From positions 2,108,001-2,172,000 of the forward strand of contig NZ_BAAAXV010000009.1 in assembly GCF_039535785.1 (NCBI RefSeq): a stretch of DNA of 64,000 bases, read 5' to 3'. The DNA is from Nonomuraea helvata. Lineage in GTDB: Bacteria; Actinomycetota; Actinomycetes; Streptosporangiales; Streptosporangiaceae. Of this stretch, positions 15,990 to 24,053 are shown piece by piece. The position numbers and the translations under genes are program-made. Numbering within the stretch: position 1 is the first letter of the stretch; each line of letters begins with the position of its first letter. The notes beneath the pieces are model-generated. The model saw only the letters and a program-made list of their open reading frames with translations, did no database searches and had not been told where the DNA came from.

Positions 15990-16868
15990 CTACGCCGTCG
16001 CGGCGCTTTCGTCATCGTCGTCGGGTAGCGCCGAACGGAGTTCCTCCATCACCGAGGTGATGACGGCGCGGGCGCTGGCGCCGTAGGCCGCGACGGAGGC
16101 CATCGCCCCGAAGACCTTCTCGTGCAGGTCGATCTCTTGGGCTTGGGTCAACGTCAACTCGGCCGAGAAGATCTCCACGAGCACCTGACGGTCATCGAAG
16201 ATCCAGAAGCCGCACCCGGGGGCGATGACGAACGGCGTGCCGAACGGGATGACGCCGAGCCGCACGTTGGGCAGCGTGGAGGCGGCCACCAGCCGATCGA
16301 GCTGGGGCAGCATCAGCTCTGGCGGGCACAGCCTGTACCGGAGGACTGCTTCGGTGATCACGAAGTGGAAGCGCTTCCGCGGGTCGTAGAGGATCTCCTG
16401 ACGGGCCAGCCGGGCGCGAACGGCGTCGTCGATGTCGTTCGTGATGCCGAATACCGTGATGGCCTGAGCCAGCCGGTGACGGGCGTATCCCGCTGTCTGG
16501 AGCAGCCCGGGAACGAAGGCGGGCTCGAAGACCCGGAGACGAGCAGCGCGCCGTTCCATGTCGGCCCAGGTGCCCTGGTGATGCCGGGTGCCCCCGCTCA
16601 GGAGGCGCTGCCACTCCGCGTGCGCAGACTCCATCGTGCGCAGCATGGCGAGCACCGAGGCGCTGTCCTGCTCGTCGCCGGTCGTCGCGCCGACCCAGCC
16701 GATGACGTCGGCCTCGGTGGGGGTCTGCTTCCCCGTCTCCAGTTTCGAGATCTTCGAGGCAGGCCAGGAGAGACGCTCGGCGAGCTCACGGCCGGTCAGG
16801 CCCGCGGACGCGCGCAGGCTGCGCAGCTTGTTGCCGAGCGCCTCTCGGGCTTGCTGGACGCTGGTCAC
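15990..16868 (-). CDS. XRE-family regulator, Scr1/DUF5753 type
   Basis: A 292-residue regulator. The N-terminal helix-turn-helix is at residues 12–65 (LRSLRASAGLTGRELAERLS, KISKLETGKQTP). The rest is the DUF5753 domain with FEPAFVPGLLQTAGYARHRL and IPFGTPFVIAPGCGFWIFDD. Such proteins are very common in actinomycetes and pair with small DUF397 or DUF6879 partners in antitoxin-like pairs. GTG 16868 is the start. It lies 23 nt after the DUF6879 gene. Confidence 0.9.
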   Translation of the reverse strand: MTSVQQAREALGNKLRSLRASAGLTGRELAERLSWPASKISKLETGKQTPTEADVIGWVGATTGDEQDSASVLAMLRTMESAHAEWQRLLSGGTRHHQGTWADMERRAARLRVFEPAFVPGLLQTAGYARHRLAQAITVFGITNDIDDAVRARLARQEILYDPRKRFHFVITEAVLRYRLCPPELMLPQLDRLVAASTLPNVRLGVIPFGTPFVIAPGCGFWIFDDRQVLVEIFSAELTLTQAQEIDLHEKVFGAMASVAAYGASARAVITSVMEELRSALPDDDDESAATA

Positions 16869-16891
16869 GCCCCCTTTTCTACTCAGCCGTC

Positions 16892-17416
16892 CTACTCCCG
16901 TGCCAGGTCGGCGAGGAACTGTTCGCGCGTGACCGCCCGATGCCAGGCGTCGTCACGCGCTGCCGCCAGTTCGACCACGGTGGCCGGGTCGGTGACGATC
17001 TCGGCGCCAAGCAGTACGTCATCCTCGTCGAACTTCAGCCGAGCGGCCCGCTTGGAGTCGAACAGCCAATAGTCGAGCTCCGGCAGACCGGCCGCCTGCG
17101 CCCGGTTCAGATAGCGGATGTCCTCGCCGGCCTGGATGGCGAACTCCGCACACCACAAGCCGAAGCGGGAGTAGTCCGACAACGGGACGGAGACGACCCG
17201 CACGCGATGGACGAACTTGCCCTTGGCCGCGTGTTCGGCCATGAGGTCGAGCCAGGGCCGATTCCACACCAGGTCGTCGGGCTCACCGGCGAGGAATCGG
17301 CGGAGCGGCTCGTGCTCGCCAGGGGAGTTGTAGCGCTCCCTCGGCTCCAGCCGGAACGCGGTGTGCTCGAACGACCTGAACAGATCCCCGAACGCGTCGC
17401 CGGAAACCAGGGTCAA
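16892..17416 (-). CDS. DUF6879 family protein
   Basis: A 174-residue protein of the DUF6879 family. Marks are SFEHTAFRLEPRERYNSPGE near the start, FVHRVRVVSVPLSDYSRFGL, and YWLFDSKRAARLKFDEDD. It starts at TTG 17416, which overlaps the previous stop as TTGA and has GAGGAGGGG just upstream. It is the usual partner of the Scr1-type XRE regulator next door. Whether the pair is a true toxin–antitoxin system is not established. Confidence 0.82.
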   Translation of the reverse strand: MTLVSGDAFGDLFRSFEHTAFRLEPRERYNSPGEHEPLRRFLAGEPDDLVWNRPWLDLMAEHAAKGKFVHRVRVVSVPLSDYSRFGLWCAEFAIQAGEDIRYLNRAQAAGLPELDYWLFDSKRAARLKFDEDDVLLGAEIVTDPATVVELAAARDDAWHRAVTREQFLADLARE

Positions 17417-17667
17417 CGCCCCTCCTCGGCGCTTCCGCCGGCCGCCGGGGTCGTGGCGGCGTCGTAGGCGGCGGGGGCCTGGTAGAAGCTCAGCAGCTCC
17501 AGCGGGATCTCGATGTCGGCCTCACCGGAAGGCACCTCCCCCAGATCGACGAGTGCCTGCGGGTCAGTGATGCGGTAGCCGCGCACCACGAGGCTGCCCC
17601 GGTCTGTTGCCCACAGTGTGGGCGAGCCGCCGTTCTGCGAGGTCGAACCGAGGAACATCACCCTCAT
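17413..17667 (-). CDS. small hypothetical protein of the Scr1/DUF6879 operon
   Basis: An 84-residue protein starting MRVMFLGSTSQNGGSPTLWA followed by TDRGSLVVRGYRITD. ATG 17667 has GGAGG 5 nt upstream; the open frame to 17700 lacks a site. It overlaps the DUF6879 gene by 4 nt. This type of small 'sensor-like' protein regularly precedes DUF6879 genes in actinomycetes; its function is unknown. Confidence 0.75.
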   Translation of the reverse strand: MRVMFLGSTSQNGGSPTLWATDRGSLVVRGYRITDPQALVDLGEVPSGEADIEIPLELLSFYQAPAAYDAATTPAAGGSAEEGR

Positions 17668-17771
17668 ACCTACCTCCGGTGGAGAAGAATTCGAGAACAT
17701 TCACCATGAGGGGACTACGGCCTCGACGTAGCCGTCAACCCTTCAGACGTGATCGCTCTGGGGCGTCGTAC

Positions 17772-17885
17772 ATGGCCATCCGGGAAGTCAACTCCAACCA
17801 CCAGGCGAGTCATGATGGCGGCGCACGGCACTGGTTGATCAATGACATAACCGCCCACCAGTACAGGCAGGGAGTCACCGAGTGA
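17772..17885 (+). CDS. possible leader peptide upstream of the YdcF gene
   Basis: A 37-residue frame (MAIREVNSNHQASHDGGARH…) whose TGA overlaps the GTG start of the YdcF-like gene. That junction suggests translational coupling. No clear ribosome site is seen at ATG 17772, so it remains doubtful. Confidence 0.3.
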   Translation: MAIREVNSNHQASHDGGARHWLINDITAHQYRQGVTE

Positions 17886-18550
17886 GCGTCGAGCAGCAGG
17901 CCATTACCGGCGAGCAGTGGCGGCACGCCCGTACCATCTGGGACTACCACCAGATGCACCACGACCTGCGCCGGTGCGATGTGGCCATTGGCCTGGGCAG
18001 CCACGATCTGGGGGTCGCGCGAGCGGCGGCCGAGCTGTACCTCGCAGGATGGTTCCCGCGGCTCGTCTTCACCGGCGCCACCAGCCCCACCACCGCGGCA
18101 CGCTTTCCCCGCGGTGAGGCCATCCACTACCGCGAGCACGCCCTCGCGCTCGGAGTCCCGAACGAGGCGATCCTCCTCGAACCCAATGCCGGCAACACCG
18201 GGCAGAACATCACCCTGTCCCGCCAGGTGCTGACCCAGGCGGGGCACCGTCCCGCCTCGGTGCTACTGGTCTCCAAGCCTTACATGGAGCGCCGGGCGTA
18301 CGCCACGGCACGGAAGGTGTGGCCCGAGGTCGAGGTGGTGTGCGCTTCCGAGCCGCTTGAGCTGGACGACTACGTCAACTCGATCGGTGATCCGAAGTTG
18401 GTCATCGACATGCTCGTCGGCGACCTCCAGCGCGTGATCGAGTACCCCAAGCTCGGCTACGCCATCGAGCAGCACGTCCCAGGAGCGGTCCATGACGCCT
18501 ACCAGGTTCTCCTCCGCGCCGGATTCGACAGCAGGCTCCTGATGCCCTGA
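17882..18550 (+). CDS. YdcF / DUF218 family protein
   Basis: A 222-residue cytosolic protein of the DUF218 (YdcF-like) family, here without membrane segments. Conserved stretches are CDVAIGLGSHDLGVARAAAE (the first strand and nucleotide-like loop), VFTGATSPTTAARFPRGEA, ILLEPNAGNTGQNI and VLLVSKPYMERRAYATARKV. YdcF of E. coli binds SAM, but the physiological role of cytosolic members is unclear. Start GTG 17882 has GGGAG about 9 nt upstream. It is divergent from the Scr1/DUF6879 operon. Confidence 0.85.
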   Translation: MSVEQQAITGEQWRHARTIWDYHQMHHDLRRCDVAIGLGSHDLGVARAAAELYLAGWFPRLVFTGATSPTTAARFPRGEAIHYREHALALGVPNEAILLEPNAGNTGQNITLSRQVLTQAGHRPASVLLVSKPYMERRAYATARKVWPEVEVVCASEPLELDDYVNSIGDPKLVIDMLVGDLQRVIEYPKLGYAIEQHVPGAVHDAYQVLLRAGFDSRLLMP

Positions 18551-18873
18551 CTGGCCGAGGGCCTTACCAAGAGAGTCCCCTCCTCGGTAGCAGGATGGCC
18601 GGAGAGGGGCAGGACCCCACCACTGCTTGATCATCTCCACCCGAGCAGTTGCGCCCCTCCTGGAGGCTCTCAGAGCCCCACACCGCGCATCGGGCTGTCC
18701 CGCCGCTTGTCAGCCGCGGCTGCTGGTCGGACAAATCGCCTGTCGTCCAACGGGTACATCCGGGCTGAGTGCGGTGCAGGCGTGGGCGTCCTTGCGAGGA
18801 GTTGTCTAGTGTGCTAGACAAAATTTGTCTAGCACACTAGACAAATCTCGCTTGGGTCCCTAGGTTGAACGCC
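18551..18873. other. intergenic region carrying a large operator-like palindrome
   Basis: No gene recognised in these 323 nt. A 43-bp palindrome at 18802–18844 is listed separately and lies 29 nt before the next start codon. Confidence 0.6.
18802..18844. promoter_or_regulatory. perfect 43-bp palindrome, double operator
   Basis: Two 21-nt arms are exact reverse complements around a single A. Each arm is itself a near-palindrome, TTGTCTAG-TGTG-CTAGACAA in the left and the complement in the right, so the site reads as two adjacent operators. CTAG is rare in high-GC genomes, and four copies here make chance unlikely. It lies just upstream of the HicB-like gene, whose C-terminal helix-turn-helix may bind it. 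Confidence 0.8.
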
Positions 18874-19335
18874 ATGATGAACCACGAAGCGATCTTCGAC
18901 CAGCCCGACCTCATTCCCTCGGGCGAAGACACCGACCTCCCAGTCGCCACCACCTACCACGCCACCGCCACCCGCACCGGCAAACTGTGGACCGCCATCG
19001 CTGAACTCCCTGGCGGACATACCGTCCAGGCCCAGGGCGCGACGTGGGCCGACGTCAGGAGCAACATCGCTGGACTCATCTTCGACACCCTGAAGGCCGA
19101 GCCCGGCACGGTTGGCGTCCACCTTGCCCCCGCCGACCCCGATGCCGCGGCCGCCATCGCGGCCGTGTATGACGCACGCCAGGCGCGCGTCCTCGCCGAG
19201 CAGGCCGAGCGTGACGCAGTCCGCCGCACCGCCCGCCTCCTCAAGGCGCAAGGCTGGAACACGCGCGACTCGGGCAGCGCCCTGTCTATGTCTCACCAGC
19301 GCATGTCACAGATTCTCGCCGAGCCCGCCGCGTAG
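18874..19335 (+). CDS. HicB-like antitoxin/regulator, orphan
   Basis: A 153-residue protein with an N-terminal HicB-like partial RNase-H fold (YHATATRTGKLWTAIAELPG, then GATWADVRSNIAGLI). A long helix follows, and a C-terminal helix-turn-helix NTRDSGSALSMSHQRMSQIL probably binds DNA. ATG 18874 is preferred; the frame opens at TTG 18865. No HicA toxin gene is adjacent: the next plus-strand sequence is a terminator. The upstream palindrome suggests autoregulation. Confidence 0.78.
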   Translation: MMNHEAIFDQPDLIPSGEDTDLPVATTYHATATRTGKLWTAIAELPGGHTVQAQGATWADVRSNIAGLIFDTLKAEPGTVGVHLAPADPDAAAAIAAVYDARQARVLAEQAERDAVRRTARLLKAQGWNTRDSGSALSMSHQRMSQILAEPAA

Positions 19336-19419
19336 TCTTGTAGACGTCCTTGATCGTGCGTGGTTGGGACTTCGTCGCCGGCCCTCGGGAGTGATGACCC
19401 GAACGCGTGGGCGGCGGCC

Positions 19420-19456
19420 CGAGAGCCCTCGCCGGCCTTGCCGGCGAGGGCTCTCG
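19420..19456 (+). terminator. strong intrinsic-type hairpin
   Basis: Perfect 16-bp stem (CGAGAGCCCTCGCCGG with its complement) and a 5-nt loop, 85 nt after the HicB-like stop. The T-tract is absent, as is common in actinomycetes. It may also stop transcripts from the hsd side. Confidence 0.75.
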
Positions 19457-19784
19457 CGTGTTGGCTGGTCGGTCCGGCGCCCGGCGGAGCTGCGTTCTTC
19501 GTGGTAGTTGCACAGGGCGAGCCGGGCAAACTCGGCGTTGAGGGGAGGCCAGCCAGGCCAACGCGCGCTTGATGGTCCGAGGGCGCGGGAAGAGTGCCCT
19601 TCCGCGTGGGTGTGGCGGCCAGGTGGGTGACGTACTCGGTGGCTGCCTCCAAGGTGGCGGGGGGTGCGCTACGGCCATCCGAGCAGAAGCGAGCGGAGGA
19701 TCGGCTGCGCCAGCAGGTGTGAATCATGGCCCGAGCAGCGCGACGAGGCCCGACAGTCGCCAGAGCTTGCCGGGCCTCCATTCG
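19457..19784. other. gene-free stretch
   Basis: No credible gene. A weak stem GAGGCCCG…CGGGCCTC at 19745–19778, just after the hsdR stop, may serve as its terminator. Confidence 0.5.
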
Positions 19785-22700
19785 TCAGTCAACTAGGTAA
19801 TGGGCTTCGATGTAGGCGACGGTGGAGTCATATGGCTCCCCCACCGGCTTCAGCATGTACCGGCGGAAGACCGCGGCGGTGGCGCGACGGACGCCTCGGT
19901 TGCGGGCGTCGGCGTTGTCCCATGACCGAGCGAGGGTGCGGGTGACCACTTGGTCGATCTCCTCGGCCAGGTTCCTTTCCGTGATTGTGAGGCCGGGCGG
20001 TGCATGGTCGTGGATGATCCGCGACAGGACACCCACGTGGTCGTCGTCCAGCACCACGGCTTCGTCGGGGTGCTTCCCGGCGTTCACGATGGCGCGAGCG
20101 ATCCGGAGCGCCTCGGACAGGAACTCCAGGGCGTCCTGGGAGTTCTGGATGATCCGGTCCCGCAGCAGCTTGATCCGCTCGGCGAGGGCGGTGTACTTCG
20201 CGGACCCCGGTTCGACGCCCCTTTCGAGGGCGGCCTTGATGTGGTCCAAGATTTCCGCCGCGGACGGCGGCCTCTTGTCCTCGCCGTCCTTGCCGGGCTT
20301 GGGACGGACAAGGGCCAGCAGCTCCTTGAGGATGGCGATGCCCTGCGCGTCCAGGACGAGGGCTTCCTCCTGAGAGGCGACCACAGAGAAGGAGTGGACG
20401 TGGGCATTGATGATCTCCAGGACCATCGGCCCCAGCTCACTCAGCCGCTCCTTCCTCTCCTCGTCGGAGGACTTCTTGAACAGGGTCGTGTACACGGACC
20501 CGAACAGCCCGAAACCGTCCCGGTACTTGGCCACCCGCTTGTCGGTGCTGATGAGCGGGTACAGGCGGGCCAGGAGCCGGTAGTCCTTGGTGAACACTTC
20601 GGCGGTGCCGGGGTTGGCGTCCAGGAAGGCGTTGATGGCCCGCACGGACTCGTATCCGTGGACCGTGAGGTCCAGGCCGTCCACATCCACGAGAAGGTCT
20701 TCGATACGGGCGAAGGTGGTGCGGAACTCGTCGACCAGCTCGGACAGGTCGGTGACGAACCCGCCGCCCTTGCCGGCCCCCGGCGAGGCGGGGTCGACGA
20801 CGGCCCGCTGGACCTCTTCGGCCAGGCCGATGTAGTCCACGATCACGCCGGAGGTCTTCACGAATCCGGTCGGGGATACCCAGGTGCGGTTGGGGCGGGT
20901 GATCGTCTGGAAGAGGGTGTGGGCCTTCAGCGGCTTGTCCAGGTAGAGGACGCCCTCGTTGGGGGCGTCGAATCCTGTCATCAGCTTCGCGGTCACCACC
21001 AGGAAGCAGAGTGGGTCGTCCGGGGTGAGGAACCGCCGCTTCTGGTCCTCCTCCTCGGCCTCCGAGAGCTGGAACGGCCGCATGGCGGGGTCTTCGCCCT
21101 TGGCGTCGGAGACGGAGATGTTCACCTCGGCGGTGATCCGGCCGTGCTTGCCGACCTCGGCGAGCACCTGTGATGCCTCGAAGCCGGCCAGCAGCTCGTT
21201 GATCTTGTTGGTGTAGGCCACGGCCAGCTCACGGTTGTAGGCGACGACCTGGGCCTTGAGGGCGTTGCGGTAGGCGCCGGCAAGGTAGTGGTCCACGATG
21301 TCCTGGCAGACCGCGTGGATGCGGTCGGGGTTGGCGAACACCGAGGTGAGGCGCCCGAACTTGCGGGACAGGAGCTCACGGTCGGGATCATCGAGGTCGA
21401 AGTCGTCGGCGAACTGGTCGAACTCAGCCTGCAACGCCTGGTCGTCCAAATCGAAGGCAACCGGGTGCGGGTCCAGCATGACCGGAACGGTGGCCCCGTC
21501 CAGCAGAGACCGGGACACCGAGTACCGATGCAGAACCCTGCCCGGGTCGGTCTCTTCGCCGAAGAGGGCAAAGGTGTCAGTGGCGAGGTTGCTGACGGGG
21601 GTACCGGTCATGCCGAAGAACTTCGCGTGCGGTAACGCTGCGCGCATCTGGCCGGCCAGGGACTCCGACCTATCGGACTGAGTGCGATGTGCCTCGTCGA
21701 CCAGCACGATGATGTTGCCCCGGGTCGACAGGTTCTTGCCGGCGTCGGCGAACTTGTGCACGGTCGTGGAGATGACGCCGCGCACGTCGTCGGCCAGCAG
21801 GGAACGCAACTCCTGGCTGGTGGCGGGCTGGTGGAAGTAGGCGCCCCCCATGGCGGAGGTGAACACCCCGGAGGTCTGGCGGACGAGTTGGGTTCGGTCC
21901 GAGAGCAGGATGATTGTGGGCGACTCGGTGCGGGTGTCGGCCAGCAGCAGCGAGGCGGCGAACACCATCAGCAGCGTCTTTCCGCTCCCTTGGTGGTGCC
22001 AGATCAGACCCTTCTGGCCGCCGGCTAGGACTCGCTCGTGGATGAGGTGGGCGGCCTCCATCTGTGGGTAGCGGGGCAGGTACTTCATGTCCACCCCGCC
22101 CCCGGAGGTGTCGAACAAGGCGAAGTTCGCCAGCATGTCCAAGACGGTGGCCGGGTTGAGCAGCAGCTCGACGGAGCGCTGCACGTCGGCCTGCCCGGAC
22201 AGGTTCTCGTCGTCGGCAGTGGACCGGAACGGCTGCCACAGGTTCGTGGGAGCACCGGCGGCACCGAACCGCACCTTCAGCCCATCGGAGGCGACGGCGA
22301 AGACGTTGGGGGTAAAGAACCACGGGTACTCGGTGGCGTACACGTCGTTGATCTCGCGGGCGGCGTCCGCCCAACCAGAATTCGCGGTCGGCGACTTCAC
22401 CTCAACCACGACCAGGGGCAGGCCGTTGACCCAGTACACGAGGTCGAACCGGCGGGAGGTCTTGCCGGGGACGGTGATGGTCACCTCGTCCGACACGACC
22501 AGCGTGTTGGCGGTCGGGTGCTCGAAGTCGATGACCTTCAGGGCGTGCCACACGCCGTCGGCGTCCCGGAACTCCTTGTGCCCTCGCAGCAGGCGCAGCA
22601 CCTGCTCGTTGGCCCGCACCAGCCCGCCCTCGACGGCGTTGACCGTGGCGACGATCTCCTCGACCACCGCATCCACGTCGAACCCGTCGATCACCCCGGG

Positions 22701-22856
22701 GTTGAACTGGACGATGGCGTCCCGCAACAGGCTGGCCACCACCGTCTGCGTCATCTCACGCGGCAGCGACCTGCCCGCGGTGAAGGTCCAGCCCATGGGG
22801 AGGGACCACTGGATCATCAGGTTCTGGAACTCACGCTCGCGAATACCCTTCGCCAC
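19785..22856 (-). CDS. hsdR: type I restriction endonuclease subunit R
   Basis: A 1023-residue HsdR: nuclease plus DNA-translocating motor of a type I restriction–modification complex. The PD-(D/E)xK nuclease is in residues 130–160 (RRFDLVYWVNG with D138, VVVEVKSPTA with E152 and K154). The helicase part has Walker A HHQGSGKTLLMVFAASLLLA, DEAH in VLVDEAHRTQSDRS, and FFGMTGTPVSN. The C-terminal helical part binds the methyltransferase core. GTG 22856 starts 3 nt after the hsdS stop, so M, S and R form one operon. Confidence 0.95.
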   Translation of the reverse strand: MAKGIREREFQNLMIQWSLPMGWTFTAGRSLPREMTQTVVASLLRDAIVQFNPGVIDGFDVDAVVEEIVATVNAVEGGLVRANEQVLRLLRGHKEFRDADGVWHALKVIDFEHPTANTLVVSDEVTITVPGKTSRRFDLVYWVNGLPLVVVEVKSPTANSGWADAAREINDVYATEYPWFFTPNVFAVASDGLKVRFGAAGAPTNLWQPFRSTADDENLSGQADVQRSVELLLNPATVLDMLANFALFDTSGGGVDMKYLPRYPQMEAAHLIHERVLAGGQKGLIWHHQGSGKTLLMVFAASLLLADTRTESPTIILLSDRTQLVRQTSGVFTSAMGGAYFHQPATSQELRSLLADDVRGVISTTVHKFADAGKNLSTRGNIIVLVDEAHRTQSDRSESLAGQMRAALPHAKFFGMTGTPVSNLATDTFALFGEETDPGRVLHRYSVSRSLLDGATVPVMLDPHPVAFDLDDQALQAEFDQFADDFDLDDPDRELLSRKFGRLTSVFANPDRIHAVCQDIVDHYLAGAYRNALKAQVVAYNRELAVAYTNKINELLAGFEASQVLAEVGKHGRITAEVNISVSDAKGEDPAMRPFQLSEAEEEDQKRRFLTPDDPLCFLVVTAKLMTGFDAPNEGVLYLDKPLKAHTLFQTITRPNRTWVSPTGFVKTSGVIVDYIGLAEEVQRAVVDPASPGAGKGGGFVTDLSELVDEFRTTFARIEDLLVDVDGLDLTVHGYESVRAINAFLDANPGTAEVFTKDYRLLARLYPLISTDKRVAKYRDGFGLFGSVYTTLFKKSSDEERKERLSELGPMVLEIINAHVHSFSVVASQEEALVLDAQGIAILKELLALVRPKPGKDGEDKRPPSAAEILDHIKAALERGVEPGSAKYTALAERIKLLRDRIIQNSQDALEFLSEALRIARAIVNAGKHPDEAVVLDDDHVGVLSRIIHDHAPPGLTITERNLAEEIDQVVTRTLARSWDNADARNRGVRRATAAVFRRYMLKPVGEPYDSTVAYIEAHYLVD

Positions 22857-22859
22857 GGC

Positions 22860-24053
22860 TCAGACCTCCAGCTTGGCCGACTCAATCTCGATGGTGCGGT
22901 CCAGCAGTCCCGCCAGCAGCCCTGCTCGAACGCCACGGAGACGGGCGGCCTCCGCGCGGGTCGCCTTCAACGCAGACTCCATCGCGTCGAGCTCGACCAC
23001 CATCTCGCGTTGGCGACCGAGCGACGGTAGGCGCACGGTCATGCCCTTCGCCCGCTTGGCGCTGATGTGCTTGATGTTGGTACCGCCCGCGACGTCGAGG
23101 AAGGCTCTGGATTCGTAGGCCCACATGCTCCAGTGGAAGACGAACCCAGGAACGCATACCCCTTCCAGCGCCCGGAGACGAAGCAGGGTCATCTGGGTGC
23201 AGACAGGCCCCGGCAGCTCGTCTCGCCACATGGCGGGCATCCCAACGGCATTCGCGCTTGCGCTGCCCTCGGACACCACGACGTCGCCGTAGCGGAGGCC
23301 GAACTTCTCGCGCTCCACTGGGTCGTAGTTCATCTCCAGCACGTCGGACAGGTCGAGCGTCCCATAGCCGACGTTCGCGGAACGGAGGTAGGGCGTCATG
23401 TACCGGCCGGTCGCCCTGTCGGGTGTCCGGCGCACGCCAGTGGAGAAGTCGAAGGCGTGCTCGGCCGTCACGGCTTCAAATGAGTCGTCGGTGACGAAGT
23501 CGGCTCGTCGGCGACGCAGAAGCGCTGCCAGCGCCCCCGCCTCGGCGTCGAGTGCGCTGATCTGGTCGTCGACTGCGCGGATCACCTCGACGATCCGCTC
23601 CTGCACCGGCAGCGGGGGCAAAGCGAACGGGATGGCACGGAACGAGGTTTCGGAGATGGTCTTGCGGCGCAAGACCGTTCCCGAGGCACGGTTCTGCATC
23701 TCGTCCCAGAACACTGGCGTCTGGAAGTACAGCCCCAGGAACTCCGGGAGAGCTCTCTGATCCACCTCAAAGGTGATGAACACACCGGAGACGTGGGTGC
23801 CGTCATGCTCCGCCCGCGCGACGCCTGCAGGGGCCTCGAACGCCGTGATCGTGCGGAGGACGACGTCGTTCTCTCGCACCGTGTTCAGCGTCGTGTATTT
23901 CGAGACTCCGCCGACGAATGGCTCCTTCTCGCCGAGGCCGCGCCCATGCATCTGGACACTGACTGCGGGGTAGGGGACGCCATCCTCCAAGGCCACCTTG
24001 CGGCGCACGCGGGCCAGCAGGTCACCGAGGGTGATCTGCTCCCAGTCACTCAT
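22860..24053 (-). CDS. hsdS: type I restriction specificity subunit S
   Basis: A 397-residue HsdS that sets the DNA target. There are two target-recognition domains: the first around residues 1–140 (starting WEQITLGDLLARVRRKV) and the second around 200–350. Each is followed by a coiled-coil spacer: PLPVQERIVEVIRAVDDQIS after the first, and RQREMVVELDAMESALKATR after the second. A bipartite recognition site is therefore expected. Its ATG overlaps the hsdM stop by 8 nt. Confidence 0.93.
   Translation of the reverse strand: MSDWEQITLGDLLARVRRKVALEDGVPYPAVSVQMHGRGLGEKEPFVGGVSKYTTLNTVRENDVVLRTITAFEAPAGVARAEHDGTHVSGVFITFEVDQRALPEFLGLYFQTPVFWDEMQNRASGTVLRRKTISETSFRAIPFALPPLPVQERIVEVIRAVDDQISALDAEAGALAALLRRRRADFVTDDSFEAVTAEHAFDFSTGVRRTPDRATGRYMTPYLRSANVGYGTLDLSDVLEMNYDPVEREKFGLRYGDVVVSEGSASANAVGMPAMWRDELPGPVCTQMTLLRLRALEGVCVPGFVFHWSMWAYESRAFLDVAGGTNIKHISAKRAKGMTVRLPSLGRQREMVVELDAMESALKATRAEAARLRGVRAGLLAGLLDRTIEIESAKLEV

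Noticed and set aside
18874..19335. HicAB toxin–antitoxin pair
   Set aside because: Only a HicB-like protein is present; no short HicA-like frame lies on either side.
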